64,000 nt of DNA from Nocardia terrae (GCF_009760405.1 NZ_WRPP01000004.1:558001-622000); one strand, 5' to 3'. Shown: positions 10,203-18,234, numbered from the stretch's first letter. The notes: generated by a model from the sequence alone, not told the origin. Made by a program: numbers and translations.

Positions 10203-10208
10203 TAGCCT
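10203..10208 (+). promoter_or_regulatory. -10 box of a leaderless promoter
   Basis: TAGCCT ends exactly 6 nt before GTG 10215. Confidence 0.6.
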
Positions 10209-10214
10209 GTTTCG

Positions 10215-11183
10215 GTGCGATTCCTCAGCAAGTTCTATATAGACGGGTTCATCCTGTCGATCCTTGCGATGGTCCTGCTGGCCAGTATCTTCCCGGCCAG
10301 GGATGAGGCCGCCGAGGTTGTGAGCTGGTTGACGAAGGTCGCCATCGCGTTTCTGTTCCTGCTCTACGGGGCGCGGCTGGCTCCGAAGGAGGCGATCGCG
10401 GGCCTGAAGCACTGGCGACTACACCTGACGGTGCTCGCCTGTACCTTCGTGCTCTTCCCCGTGATCGGCCTGGCCGCGCGCGTGCTGGTGCCGCACGTGC
10501 TCACCAGCGATCTCTACACCGGTGTGCTGTTCCTGTGCCTGGTGCCGTCGACGGTGCAGTCCTCGATCGCCTTCACCTCCATCGCCAAGGGCAATGTGGC
10601 GGGCGCGATCGTGAGCGCCACCGTGTCGAACCTGTTGGGCGTCTTCCTGACTCCCGCGCTGGTCATCCTGCTGATGAACACCACCGGTCAGGCGAGGGTC
10701 GATCCTTCGGCGGTGGTGGACATCGTGCTGCAGCTGCTGGTGCCGTTCTTCCTCGGCCAGCTCATCCGCCCCAAGGTGAAGGGCTTCCTGTCCCGCTACG
10801 CCGAGCCGACCAAGCTGGTGGATCGCGGGTCCATCCTGCTGGTGGTCTACAGCGCCTTCAGCGCGGGCATGGTCGAGGGCATCTGGCATGCCATGTCGCC
10901 GTGGCGGATTCTGCTGCTGGCGCTGGTGTGCTGCGCGATCCTGGGCATCGTGCTGGTGTCGACCGGATTCATCGGCGAGGCGGCGAAATTCGATCGCGCC
11001 GACCGGATCACGGTGGTGTTCTGCGGTTCCAAGAAGAGCCTGGCCACCGGACTGCCCATGGCGACGGTGCTCTTCGCCGGTCACCCGGTGGGCTTGATCG
11101 TGCTGCCGCTCATGATGTTCCACCAGATTCAGCTGATCACGTGCGCCGCCCTCGCACAGCGCTGGGCTCGTAGCGCGCCGTGA
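10215..11183 (+). CDS. bile acid:sodium symporter family transporter (SBF/BASS-like)
   Basis: A 322-residue integral membrane protein with about nine to ten hydrophobic helices. The pattern FLFLLYGARLAPKEAIAGLKHWRLH and LCLVPSTVQSSIAFTSIAKGNVAGAIVSATVSNLLGVFLTPALV matches the SBF-like group, including the unwound-helix segments expected at the sodium/substrate site. GSKKSLATGLPMATVLF, with conserved small residues, lies near the C-terminus. Family members import organic anions with sodium; the substrate here is unknown. GTG 10215 is supported by the leaderless TAGCCT box. The 3' end overlaps the convergent aminotransferase by 47 bp, so one of the two stops may have moved recently. Confidence 0.9.
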   Translation: MRFLSKFYIDGFILSILAMVLLASIFPARDEAAEVVSWLTKVAIAFLFLLYGARLAPKEAIAGLKHWRLHLTVLACTFVLFPVIGLAARVLVPHVLTSDLYTGVLFLCLVPSTVQSSIAFTSIAKGNVAGAIVSATVSNLLGVFLTPALVILLMNTTGQARVDPSAVVDIVLQLLVPFFLGQLIRPKVKGFLSRYAEPTKLVDRGSILLVVYSAFSAGMVEGIWHAMSPWRILLLALVCCAILGIVLVSTGFIGEAAKFDRADRITVVFCGSKKSLATGLPMATVLFAGHPVGLIVLPLMMFHQIQLITCAALAQRWARSAP

Positions 11184-12267
11184 GCTCGAGCAAGCGGCTG
11201 TCCTCGTGACGCAGCGAGCGCCCGCCCGCCGAGGGCCGGGTGGCCAGCGCGTGCAGCACGGCCCGGTCGGCGGCCGGGTCGCCGACGGCGATGCGGGCGC
11301 TGCCGTCCGGATAGCGCTTGACCACGATTCCGGCGCGGGCCAGCGCGGGCGCGATGTCGCGGCCGGGCAGGTACAGGAAGTTGGCGCTGCTGCGCGGTAC
11401 CCGGATGCCGCCGCGCCGCAGTTCGGCCCGCAGCAGTTCGCGTTCGGTGGTGATGCGCAGAATCCGTTCGCCCAGTTCGGCTTCCGCGGCGTAGGAGGCG
11501 CGCACCGCGGCCACCGCGGTGGCGGGCACCCCGAACGGCAGCTGCAGCCGGTGCACCCGGCGTACCAGCTCCGGCGCGCCGAACGCGTAGCCGATGCGCA
11601 GCCCGGCCAGCCCGTACGCCTTGGAGAAGGTGCGCAGCACCAGCACATTGGGATGGCGGCCGATGAGTTCGAGAGGGTCGAGAGTGTCGGTGGCGCCGAG
11701 GAATTCGACGTACGCCTCGTCGAGCACGACCGGAACCTTGACCGGAACCGAATACAGGAACGCCTTCAATTCGCTGGCGGGTACCACGGTTCCGGTCGGA
11801 TTGTGCGGTCGGCAGAGGGCGATCAGCCCGGTGCGCTCGTCCACGGCACGCGCCATGCCCCACAGATCCTGGCGGCCGTGGGTATCCAGCGGCACCGCCA
11901 CCGGCCGCAGCCCGATCATGTTCGCCATGATCGGATAGCCGTCGAAAGTCGGTGCGGCGTAAACGAATCCGGATCCGGCCCGGGGGAGGGTCTGCATGAT
12001 CTGCATGGCCACCCCGGTCGCCCCGGCGCCCACCACCACCTGATCGGGGCGCACGCCCACGTGGTCGGCGATCACCTTGGGCAGCTGCCGGGGCAGGAAC
12101 TCCGGATATCGGTTGGCCCGCTCGAGGCAGCCCTCGAGTGCTTCGACCACGGAAGGCAATGGTGGAAACGGGTTTTCGCTCAGGCTCAGATCGTGGCGGA
12201 TCGTCGGCGCACCGGCGGCCACCTCACTGCCGCGAAACCCCGAAGGCCAGTGCACCGGTTGTGTCAT
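11137..12267 (-). CDS. PLP-dependent aminotransferase, HisC-like (class I/II fold)
   Basis: A 376-residue fold-type I aminotransferase. Visible motifs: SENPFPP (29-36), PHNPTGT with the Asn that contacts PLP (Asn156), VLDEAYVEF with the Asp that binds the pyridine nitrogen (Asp183), RTFSKAYGLAGLRIGYAFG with the Schiff-base Lys216 and phosphate-binding Arg224, and a C-terminal Arg in YPDGSARIAVG. Sequence type is histidinol-phosphate-aminotransferase-like, but the location as last gene of a ThDP/SRPBCC/KAS-III operon suggests a secondary pathway rather than histidine synthesis. The ATG overlaps the KAS-III stop as ATGA (12264-12267), which indicates coupling. The 3' end overlaps the convergent transporter gene. 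Confidence 0.9.
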   Translation of the reverse strand: MTQPVHWPSGFRGSEVAAGAPTIRHDLSLSENPFPPLPSVVEALEGCLERANRYPEFLPRQLPKVIADHVGVRPDQVVVGAGATGVAMQIMQTLPRAGSGFVYAAPTFDGYPIMANMIGLRPVAVPLDTHGRQDLWGMARAVDERTGLIALCRPHNPTGTVVPASELKAFLYSVPVKVPVVLDEAYVEFLGATDTLDPLELIGRHPNVLVLRTFSKAYGLAGLRIGYAFGAPELVRRVHRLQLPFGVPATAVAAVRASYAAEAELGERILRITTERELLRAELRRGGIRVPRSSANFLYLPGRDIAPALARAGIVVKRYPDGSARIAVGDPAADRAVLHALATRPSAGGRSLRHEDSRLLELTARYEPSAVRGRRT

Positions 12268-13304
12268 CGCGCCGCCCCCCAGCGCACGGCCGCCGCCCCC
12301 GCGAAGTCTCCGGCGTGTGCGAACGCCGCCATCAGCACCACCGACCCATTGCGCAGCCGCCCCGCCCGGTTCTCGGTGTCGAGGGTGACCGGAATGCCCG
12401 CCGCGAACAGGTTCCCGCAGCTGTCGAAGGTGTCGGGATGCCGCTCCGGCGGCAGCTCCATGGCCTCGTTCCAGTTGCGCAGGAACAGCCGGTTGGGCTG
12501 GTTGGTGACGAAGGTGTCGATATCGCGGGACTTGATCCCGATGCGCTTGCACACCGCCTGCGCCACCTCCGGCACCAGCCGATTGCCGCGCGTCATCACC
12601 TTGGCCACCTTGGATTCGGTGAAGGTCACGCAGCCCTGGCCCTCGCCGGGTTCCCAGTACTTGCGTTCGCCGTTGGTGCTGAATTCCATGTCCCCGGCGA
12701 ATTCCGGATAGGTCCGGCACTCGATGTCGAGGATCGGGGCGGAGTTGTTCTTCACCAGCAGGCCGACCCCGCACCCGTCGCCGGGGACCGGGGCCTGCGC
12801 GAGCCCGCGAATATCGGGCTGGGTGAACACCGGGCCCGCGCAGTTCTGGGCGCAGGCGATGAGCGCGGTGCGCGCGTCGGTCGTCTGCAGGATCATGCGG
12901 GCCATCCACATCATGTGGATGAATGCCGCACAGCCGCCATTGTGGATGTCGAAGACCCAGCGCGGCTTCATATCCAGCCGCCGCGCCACCTCCGGCCCCG
13001 CGCCCAGCACCGGATTGTCGGGCAGCTGGGTGTGGGTGAGCAGCACGTCGATATCGGAGATCTCCTGCGCGCCATGGCGATCGATGAGCGGTGCGGTGGC
13101 GCGCTCGATCATGTCCACGGCCGTCTCGTCGCGGGCCACGTGATGGCGACCCTTGGGGGCGCGGAACATCACGTTCTTGGCCATCCGGTCCGAGCGCGAG
13201 AACTGGGTGAAATATTCGGTGCCGACCGGCTCACCGGGTAGATACCCGGCGACGTCGACCAGGCTGACAGGCGGCGTCCTCAGGGACGGATCTGTGAAGT
13301 CCAT
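12264..13304 (-). CDS. 3-oxoacyl-ACP synthase III-like enzyme with altered active site
   Basis: A 346-residue thiolase-fold protein of the KAS III (FabH) group. The nucleophile is present: Cys125 in FDIHNGGCAAFIHMM. The asparagine of the classic Cys-His-Asn triad is present at Asn298 in SCGNLFAAGIP. The histidine is not: where FabH has HQAN this protein reads NQPN (268-271), with Asn in place of the catalytic His that supports malonyl decarboxylation. It may therefore act as an acyltransferase or use a different second substrate. It starts 10 bp after the SRPBCC gene and overlaps the aminotransferase by 4 bp. In the operon it would handle an acyl thioester made by, or joined to, the ThDP-enzyme product; this is inference. 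Confidence 0.88.
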   Translation of the reverse strand: MDFTDPSLRTPPVSLVDVAGYLPGEPVGTEYFTQFSRSDRMAKNVMFRAPKGRHHVARDETAVDMIERATAPLIDRHGAQEISDIDVLLTHTQLPDNPVLGAGPEVARRLDMKPRWVFDIHNGGCAAFIHMMWMARMILQTTDARTALIACAQNCAGPVFTQPDIRGLAQAPVPGDGCGVGLLVKNNSAPILDIECRTYPEFAGDMEFSTNGERKYWEPGEGQGCVTFTESKVAKVMTRGNRLVPEVAQAVCKRIGIKSRDIDTFVTNQPNRLFLRNWNEAMELPPERHPDTFDSCGNLFAAGIPVTLDTENRAGRLRNGSVVLMAAFAHAGDFAGAAAVRWGAAR

Positions 13305-13314
13305 GGTGCACAGC

Positions 13315-13989
13315 TCACTTCTGTTCCGATGGATTCAGCATCCAGTCGGGCTTGATGGGTAGGCCGTGCGAGGCGCGGTATTCCGCGATGGCCTTCAGAT
13401 TGTCGAGCTCCAGCTGGTGCCCGGCGGAGAACATCTCCCAGAAATCCCCGACCCACACCTTGCGCTTGTCCGGCGCGGTGTCCTTGTAGGGGTTCTTGTC
13501 GTAGAACGGGTGGTGGCAATTCGTCCACAGCACCACCGATCCCGGCTTGTCGAACACCACCTGGGCGTCGACCACCCGCATCAGATAGATCATCCACAGG
13601 TGGTCGCTCTGATCCCAGGCGCAGTGGTAGTCCACGGTCATGGCGTCCGGATTCGCGACGGTACGGGTGTAGATCTTGGTGTTGTCGCCCAGCCGGTCGT
13701 AGGACACCCACAGCCCGGGCTCCTCGGTCTCGGTGAAGCCGCGCAGGCTGTAGGTCCATTCCTCCAGGCACCGGGTGTCGGCGAGGTACTCGTACAGATC
13801 CCGTGGCGGGGCATCGATATAGCCCTGGACCGGGCAGTAGTCGCCGAAGACCTGGTCGTGTGGATACACCGACCGGAGCATGTCCAGGATGATGGGCGTG
13901 GTGGCGTCGCGATCGGAGTTCTCGATGCGCAGGACGCCGGGCACGACCTCCGGAATATCGCTGAGTGCGGGCAGGGCGCTGGTGGTCAC
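13315..13989 (-). CDS. SRPBCC family protein (START/Bet v1-like fold)
   Basis: A 224-residue soluble protein whose pattern (YIDAPPRDLYEYLADTRCLEEWTYSLRGFTETEEPGLW... and later WTNCHHPFYDKNPY) fits the SRPBCC ligand-binding superfamily, which includes polyketide aromatases/cyclases and ring-modifying enzymes. Unlike short cyclases it has an extra N-terminal 60 residues and a C-terminal helix. Start GTG 13989 is preceded by GGGAGG, which overlaps the TAA stop of the ThDP gene (13993-13995), so translation is probably coupled. The role may be binding or cyclising the pathway intermediate; no catalytic residues can be assigned. Confidence 0.8.
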   Translation of the reverse strand: MTTSALPALSDIPEVVPGVLRIENSDRDATTPIILDMLRSVYPHDQVFGDYCPVQGYIDAPPRDLYEYLADTRCLEEWTYSLRGFTETEEPGLWVSYDRLGDNTKIYTRTVANPDAMTVDYHCAWDQSDHLWMIYLMRVVDAQVVFDKPGSVVLWTNCHHPFYDKNPYKDTAPDKRKVWVGDFWEMFSAGHQLELDNLKAIAEYRASHGLPIKPDWMLNPSEQK

Positions 13990-13992
13990 GGA

Positions 13993-15696
13993 TTACCTCC
14001 CAGGGGACGTCAGGAACGGTGTGAACGGCGGAATCTCGTCGGGGTCGCAGTCGACGCTGACGAACGAGGGGCCCTCGCGACCGGCGCAGTGCCGCAGGGC
14101 CGCGGCGAGCTCGGTCAGGGACTCCGGTGCATGGGTGCACAGATCCGGGAACATCGCGGCCATGCCCGCGCCCGGATACGCGGGACGAAATCTATTGAAG
14201 CTGTATCGATCCCCGTAGTACAGCTGTTCGCGGGTTATGCACATGGCGTGTGCGTTGTTGTTGAACACCACGAAGGTGATCGGCAGCCGGTGCTCGATGG
14301 CGGTGTGAATTTCCATGCCGTGCATGAAGAAAGCGCCGTCGCCCGCGATCACGTAGGTGCGCCGCGGGGTGCCGTCGGGGCGGCGGTGGCGGGCGAAGGC
14401 GGAACCGATCCCGGCCCCGAACGCATAGCCCATCCCGCCCATGCCCAGCGCCACGGTGAAGCGCCCGTCGCGGGGCAGCCGCAGGTGATGCACCACGGCC
14501 GCACCGGTATTGCCCGCGTCGGCGAAGACGTCCGAGCCCTCGGGCAGCGCGTCGTTGATGGTCTCGACCACCTCCCCATAGCGCAGCCCCGGACCGTCGG
14601 AGGGCGGCACCGGCAGCGGGGTCAGCGTCGGCTCCGGCGCGGTTCGCGGCCGCATCGGAACGCTCGAGGCCACGGGATCGACCGCGCCGGAATCCAATTC
14701 GCCGATCATCTCGGCGAGGGTCTTGGCCAGGTCGTTGCTGTGCGCGTGCCGGGCGGGCAGGAACGGCGGCAGCGCGCCGACGGCGGCCAGCGGCACGTTC
14801 GCGAGCGCGTCCTCCAGCCCGGCCCGCGCCGTGACCGGCATGCGGGTGCCGATCAGCAGGCCGAGCGCCGCGCCTCGCAGCGCGTCGAGCAGTTCCGGAT
14901 TGCCCATGCTGCCCGAGACGCCGCAGAAGCCCGGATCCGCGTGGTGGTAAACGTCTTTGGCGTCGGGCGCGACCCCGACGGCGGCGTCCAGCGCGGCGGC
15001 GAAGCTCGCCAGCTCGCCGCGCGCCTCGTCGCGGGCCACCTGGTCCCCGGCGATGATCACGATCTTCCCGGTGGCGCGGGCGCCGCGCACGATGTCCAGT
15101 ACCCGCCACAGGTTCTCGATATCGCGGCGATAGGCGCGCGAGGGCGGCACGAAGTCGGGCGCCACCAGGTCGGCCTGCTGAATGTCCTTGGGCAGCAACA
15201 GCACCGCGGGCCCGCCGCGCCGGGCCGCGGCGACCGCGTGGGTGAGCTGCGCGGGCAGGTCGGCGGGGGCCTCGACGCGCGCACAATAGTGCGAGATCGG
15301 CGTGAACAGCGCGACCGCGTCGAAGGCGCCGGCCTGCCCACTCGAATCCTGAAAGGCGCCCTTGCCCTCCAGGACCGTCGGAGGCTGCCCGACCAGCGCC
15401 AGCACGGGGACCCGGGAGGCGAAGGACTCGGCCAGCCCGGCGACGAGATTGACCGCGCCGCCACCGGAGGTCGCGCACACGACCCCGAGCCCGGAGGTGG
15501 ATCGCGCGTACCCGTCGGCCATGGTCGCGGCGGCGAACTCATGCTTGGCCACGACCGCCGTGACCAGTCGCCGATGATCGAAGGCCGCGTCGTACAGATC
15601 TTCGATATTCGCCCCGTCGACGCCGAAGATGTGCCCGACACCCAGCGCAGAAACCGCCCTGACCAGGTGGTCCGCGACCCGTGTACCGCTATGCAT
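13993..15696 (-). CDS. ThDP-dependent enzyme of the acetolactate synthase-like family
   Basis: A 567-residue enzyme with the three-domain layout of the ALS/benzoylformate decarboxylase family. The pyrimidine domain carries the catalytic Glu53 in VVAKHEFAAATMADGYAR. A central domain spans about residues 190-340. The pyrophosphate domain carries GDGAFFMHG near residue 451, running to FNNNAHAMC about 27 residues later, the metal/ThDP motif. The reaction is likely decarboxylation or carboligation of a 2-oxo acid, making an acyloin or transferring an acyl unit. It is not an ordinary IlvB: the neighbours are SRPBCC, KAS III-like and aminotransferase genes, and no IlvN follows. ATG 15696 has GGAAAGGAAG upstream. 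It is the first gene of the operon, behind a 37-bp tandem repeat. Confidence 0.88.
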   Translation of the reverse strand: MHSGTRVADHLVRAVSALGVGHIFGVDGANIEDLYDAAFDHRRLVTAVVAKHEFAAATMADGYARSTSGLGVVCATSGGGAVNLVAGLAESFASRVPVLALVGQPPTVLEGKGAFQDSSGQAGAFDAVALFTPISHYCARVEAPADLPAQLTHAVAAARRGGPAVLLLPKDIQQADLVAPDFVPPSRAYRRDIENLWRVLDIVRGARATGKIVIIAGDQVARDEARGELASFAAALDAAVGVAPDAKDVYHHADPGFCGVSGSMGNPELLDALRGAALGLLIGTRMPVTARAGLEDALANVPLAAVGALPPFLPARHAHSNDLAKTLAEMIGELDSGAVDPVASSVPMRPRTAPEPTLTPLPVPPSDGPGLRYGEVVETINDALPEGSDVFADAGNTGAAVVHHLRLPRDGRFTVALGMGGMGYAFGAGIGSAFARHRRPDGTPRRTYVIAGDGAFFMHGMEIHTAIEHRLPITFVVFNNNAHAMCITREQLYYGDRYSFNRFRPAYPGAGMAAMFPDLCTHAPESLTELAAALRHCAGREGPSFVSVDCDPDEIPPFTPFLTSPGR

Positions 15697-15711
15697 GGGC
15701 GCTTCCTTTCG

Positions 15712-15785
15712 GTGGCCACCACCGGTGCCCGAGTACCCTCATCCGGGAGTGGCCACCACCGGTGCCCGAGTACCCTCATCCGGGA
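15712..15785. repeat. perfect 37-bp tandem direct repeat in a divergent promoter region
   Basis: Two identical, directly adjacent 37-bp units, 15712-15748 and 15749-15785. Each begins GTGGCCACCACCGGTG and ends CTCATCCGGGA. Each unit holds the palindromes GTGGCCAC and ACCGGT. The pair lies 16-89 bp upstream of the ThDP gene and also upstream of the divergent EXLDI gene, so it duplicates a stretch that could be a promoter or operator. There is no spacer between units. Confidence 0.85.
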
Positions 15786-15835
15786 TACGAAATCCGAGTA
15801 GCTACCGGTTCAATCTTCGCCTTTCACGGCAAGCC

Positions 15836-15865
15836 TTGCCATGTATGTATACGTCTACGTATAGT
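15836..15865 (+). promoter_or_regulatory. promoter with palindromic operator of the EXLDI gene
   Basis: TTGCCA (15836-15841), an 18-nt spacer and TATAGT (15860-15865), 6 nt before ATG 15872: a strong leaderless promoter. The inverted repeat TATACGT-CT-ACGTATA (15848-15863) overlaps the -10 box, so a bound repressor would block it. The ribbon-helix-helix-like N-terminus of the gene product is the obvious candidate repressor. Confidence 0.7.
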
Positions 15866-15871
15866 TGGGGC

Positions 15872-16387
15872 ATGCCGAACAAGACGATTTACGTATCCGA
15901 TGACGACCTGAAGCTGTTTCAGCGCGCGCAGGAACTGGTTGGGGGCAATCTGTCGGGCGCGATCGTGACGGCACTGCGGCGCTTCATCGAGCTCGAAGAG
16001 GGGCGGCAACAGGGTTACGACGAGGTGACCCTCAAGGTGGGCAAGGACGGGGTCCGGCAGGTCCGGTTCTCCGGTCAGCTGCTGACCCACTGGCACCAGA
16101 TGGCCAACGAGCGCATCGAGGACATCCGGGTGTACCGCACCCGCAAAGGCGCGTATGCGGTGCACAGCCACTTCTCCAACTGGTCGGAGTTCCCGACCGA
16201 CACCAACGTCCTCAAGGACTGGCGGCAGTGGCGTCGTTTTCTCGGTCTGGGCGAACAGGATTGGGGTGACTTCACCCTGGAGGTCTTCGACACGATCGAC
16301 GACCTGAAGGGGAAGATCCCCGATCAACTCTACGCCCGGGTCGTGGACGCCACCCAGCACCCGCAGGTCGAGGATCTCGATATCTAG
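15872..16387 (+). CDS. EXLDI family protein with ribbon-helix-helix-like N-terminus
   Basis: A 171-residue protein ending in VEDLDI, matching the EXLDI family named for its C-terminal E-x-L-D-I motif. The first 45 residues (KTIYVSDDDLKLFQRAQELVGG-N-LSGAIVTALRRFIE) have the strand-helix-helix pattern of ribbon-helix-helix DNA-binding proteins. The rest is a compact alpha/beta region with many Trp (SNWSEF, KDWRQWRRF, QDWGDF). The biochemical role of the family is unknown. ATG 15872 is fixed by the leaderless promoter with a palindrome on its -10 box, which suggests autoregulation. The ABC exporter genes follow 122 bp downstream on the same strand; family members often sit beside such exporters, so it may control them. 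Confidence 0.85.
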   Translation: MPNKTIYVSDDDLKLFQRAQELVGGNLSGAIVTALRRFIELEEGRQQGYDEVTLKVGKDGVRQVRFSGQLLTHWHQMANERIEDIRVYRTRKGAYAVHSHFSNWSEFPTDTNVLKDWRQWRRFLGLGEQDWGDFTLEVFDTIDDLKGKIPDQLYARVVDATQHPQVEDLDI

Positions 16388-16509
16388 TCGAAAAACCCTG
16401 TAGCACAAGTGAATAGCTGAACCTGAATACTTTGGCCGCATGCCTCGGCGGTCACGGCCTGGATGACTTATGCATTCATGCCTATCTATTGATGAACGAG
16501 AGGGGACTC

Positions 16510-17466
16510 ATGAACCACAGTGCGGCACCGGCCATCGCGGTCACGGGCCTGTGCAAATCCTTCGGTGAGCACATCGTGCTCGACCGCATCGACTTCTCCG
16601 TCCCGGAGGGCAGCGTGTTCTCGCTGCTCGGCCCGAACGGCGCCGGCAAGACCACCACGGTCGAGATCCTGTCCACCCTGAAACGCGCCGACGGCGGCGA
16701 AATCTCGGTCGGCGGTTACGATCCCGGCGCTCAACCCGACGGCGTGCGCTCGGTCATCGGCGTCACCGGCCAGTTCTCGGCCGTCGACGAACTGCTGACC
16801 GGCCGCGAGAACCTGCTGCTCATGGGCGACCTGCACCATCTGCCGCGCGCCGAAAGCCGCAGGCTCGCAGCGGAACTGCTGGCCACCTTCGATCTCGAGG
16901 AGGCCGCCGACAAGGTCGCCTCCAGCTACTCCGGCGGCATGACGCGCCGCCTCGACCTGGCCATGACGCTGGTCGGCGATCCGCGCATCATCTTCCTCGA
17001 CGAGCCCACCGTCGGCCTGGACCCGCGCAGCCGCCGGGGCATGTGGGACGTCATCCGGGGGCTCACCGCGCGCGGTGTCACCATCTTCCTCACCACCCAG
17101 TACCTCGAGGAGGCCGACCAGCTGGCCGACCGCATCGCGGTGCTGCACCAGGGCCGACTGGTCGCCGAGGGCACCGCCGATCAGCTCAAGCGGCTGGTGC
17201 CCGGCGGCTACATCCGCCTGGACTTCACCGATCGGGCCGAATTCGAATCCGCCACCCGCCTTTTCGGCGACGCCTCGCAGGTGAACGGGGATCTCACGCT
17301 GGCCATCCCGAGCGACGGCGCGGTGCGCTCGGTGCGCGAGGTGATCGACCGGCTCGACGCCGCACGGGTGGAACCCGCGGGCCTGTCGGTGCACACCCCG
17401 GACCTCGACGACGTCTTCCTGGCCCTGACCGGCGGCCACGTTTCGGAGAAGGAGACCTCCAAATGA
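16510..17466 (+). CDS. ABC transporter ATP-binding protein, DrrA-like (daunorubicin-resistance family)
   Basis: A 318-residue nucleotide-binding subunit. Walker A is GPNGAGKTT (near residue 43), the Q-loop lies in VTGQFSAVDELLTGREN, the signature is YSGGMTRRLDLAM, Walker B is IIFLDEPTVGLD, and the H-loop position carries Gln in FLTTQYLEEADQLADR, as is usual in DrrA-like exporters. A C-terminal extension of about 90 residues follows. ATG 16510 is chosen over ATG 16492 because GAGAGGGG lies 5-6 nt before it. The permease start overlaps the stop (AATGA). The two would form a drug or lipid efflux pump; the substrate is not evident. Confidence 0.93.
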   Translation: MNHSAAPAIAVTGLCKSFGEHIVLDRIDFSVPEGSVFSLLGPNGAGKTTTVEILSTLKRADGGEISVGGYDPGAQPDGVRSVIGVTGQFSAVDELLTGRENLLLMGDLHHLPRAESRRLAAELLATFDLEEAADKVASSYSGGMTRRLDLAMTLVGDPRIIFLDEPTVGLDPRSRRGMWDVIRGLTARGVTIFLTTQYLEEADQLADRIAVLHQGRLVAEGTADQLKRLVPGGYIRLDFTDRAEFESATRLFGDASQVNGDLTLAIPSDGAVRSVREVIDRLDAARVEPAGLSVHTPDLDDVFLALTGGHVSEKETSK

Positions 17467-18233
17467 CGACCCTGACAACCTCGTTCGCCGACTCGAAGAC
17501 CATGCTGCGCCGTAACCTGGTGCACGCCAAGCGCTATCCGAGCATGACCTTCGCGCTGATCATCATGCCGGTGTTCCTGCTGCTGCTGTTCAACTTCGTG
17601 TTCGGCGGCGCGCTGAAATCCTCCACCGGCGGTCGCTACATCGACTACCTGACGCCCGGGATGATGCTCATCATCCCGGCCTACATGGTCGCGGGCGTCG
17701 CCGTCGGCATGGCCACCGATATGACCAAGGGCATCATCAATCGCTTTCGCACCATGCACTTCTCGCATGCCTCGGTGCTGACCGGGCAGGTGGTGGGCAC
17801 CCTCATCCAGGGCATGCTGGGCGTCATCGCCATGACGCTGATGGCACTGGCCATCGGCTTCCGGCCGCACGCCAACGCGGTGGAGTGGCTGGCGGCCTTC
17901 GGGCTCATCGCCCTGACCGTCTTCGCCCTGAACTGGCTCGGCGTCGCCTTCGGCCTGATCGCCCAGACCCCGGAGAGCGCGTCGAACATGCCCACCCCGA
18001 TCCTGTTCCTGCCCTTCCTGGGCAGCGGCTTGGTGCCCACCGACACCATGCCCGCCGGGGTCAAGCAGTTCGCCGAATACCAGCCCTTCACGCCCATCAC
18101 CGAGACCCTGCGCGGGCTGCTCATGGGCGGGCCGATCGGGCACAACGGCATCCTGGCCGTCGGCTGGTGCGTGGTGATCGGTGTGGCCGGATACTTCTGG
18201 TCCACAACGACTTTCCGCCGCAAGACCAAGTAG
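17463..18233 (+). CDS. ABC-2 type transporter permease, DrrB-like
   Basis: A 256-residue permease with six hydrophobic helices. The first follows a short amphipathic N-terminus (RRNLVHAKRYPSMTFALIIMPVFLLLLFNFVFGGAL). The ABC-2 family stretch GIINRFRTMHFSHASVLTGQVVGTL lies in the cytoplasmic loop, and LFLPFLGSGLVPTDTMPAGVKQFAEYQPFTPITETLRGL precedes the last helix, as in DrrB proteins. It pairs with the ATPase encoded just upstream through an ATGA overlap. Its end is 1 bp from the stop of the convergent anti-sigma gene, and no terminator lies between them. Confidence 0.92.
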   Translation: MTTLTTSFADSKTMLRRNLVHAKRYPSMTFALIIMPVFLLLLFNFVFGGALKSSTGGRYIDYLTPGMMLIIPAYMVAGVAVGMATDMTKGIINRFRTMHFSHASVLTGQVVGTLIQGMLGVIAMTLMALAIGFRPHANAVEWLAAFGLIALTVFALNWLGVAFGLIAQTPESASNMPTPILFLPFLGSGLVPTDTMPAGVKQFAEYQPFTPITETLRGLLMGGPIGHNGILAVGWCVVIGVAGYFWSTTTFRRKTK

Positions 18234-18234
18234 C

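Noticed and set aside
9180-10412. Longer start for tail protein 2 at 10412
   Set aside because: The extra 101 codons overlap the divergent transporter gene, have shadow composition, and the ATG at 10109 has a good ribosome site and matches the paralogue's start.
12264-15696. Assigning the ThDP enzyme as IlvB acetolactate synthase
   Set aside because: No regulatory subunit follows, and the co-operonic SRPBCC, KAS-III-like and aminotransferase genes do not belong to branched-chain amino acid synthesis.
15712-15785. CRISPR-like direct repeats
   Set aside because: Only two units, directly adjacent with no spacer, and no cas genes nearby.
13366-15801. 811-codon open frame opposite the SRPBCC and ThDP genes
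   Set aside because: It crosses two well-supported genes on the other strand and has shadow-type composition.
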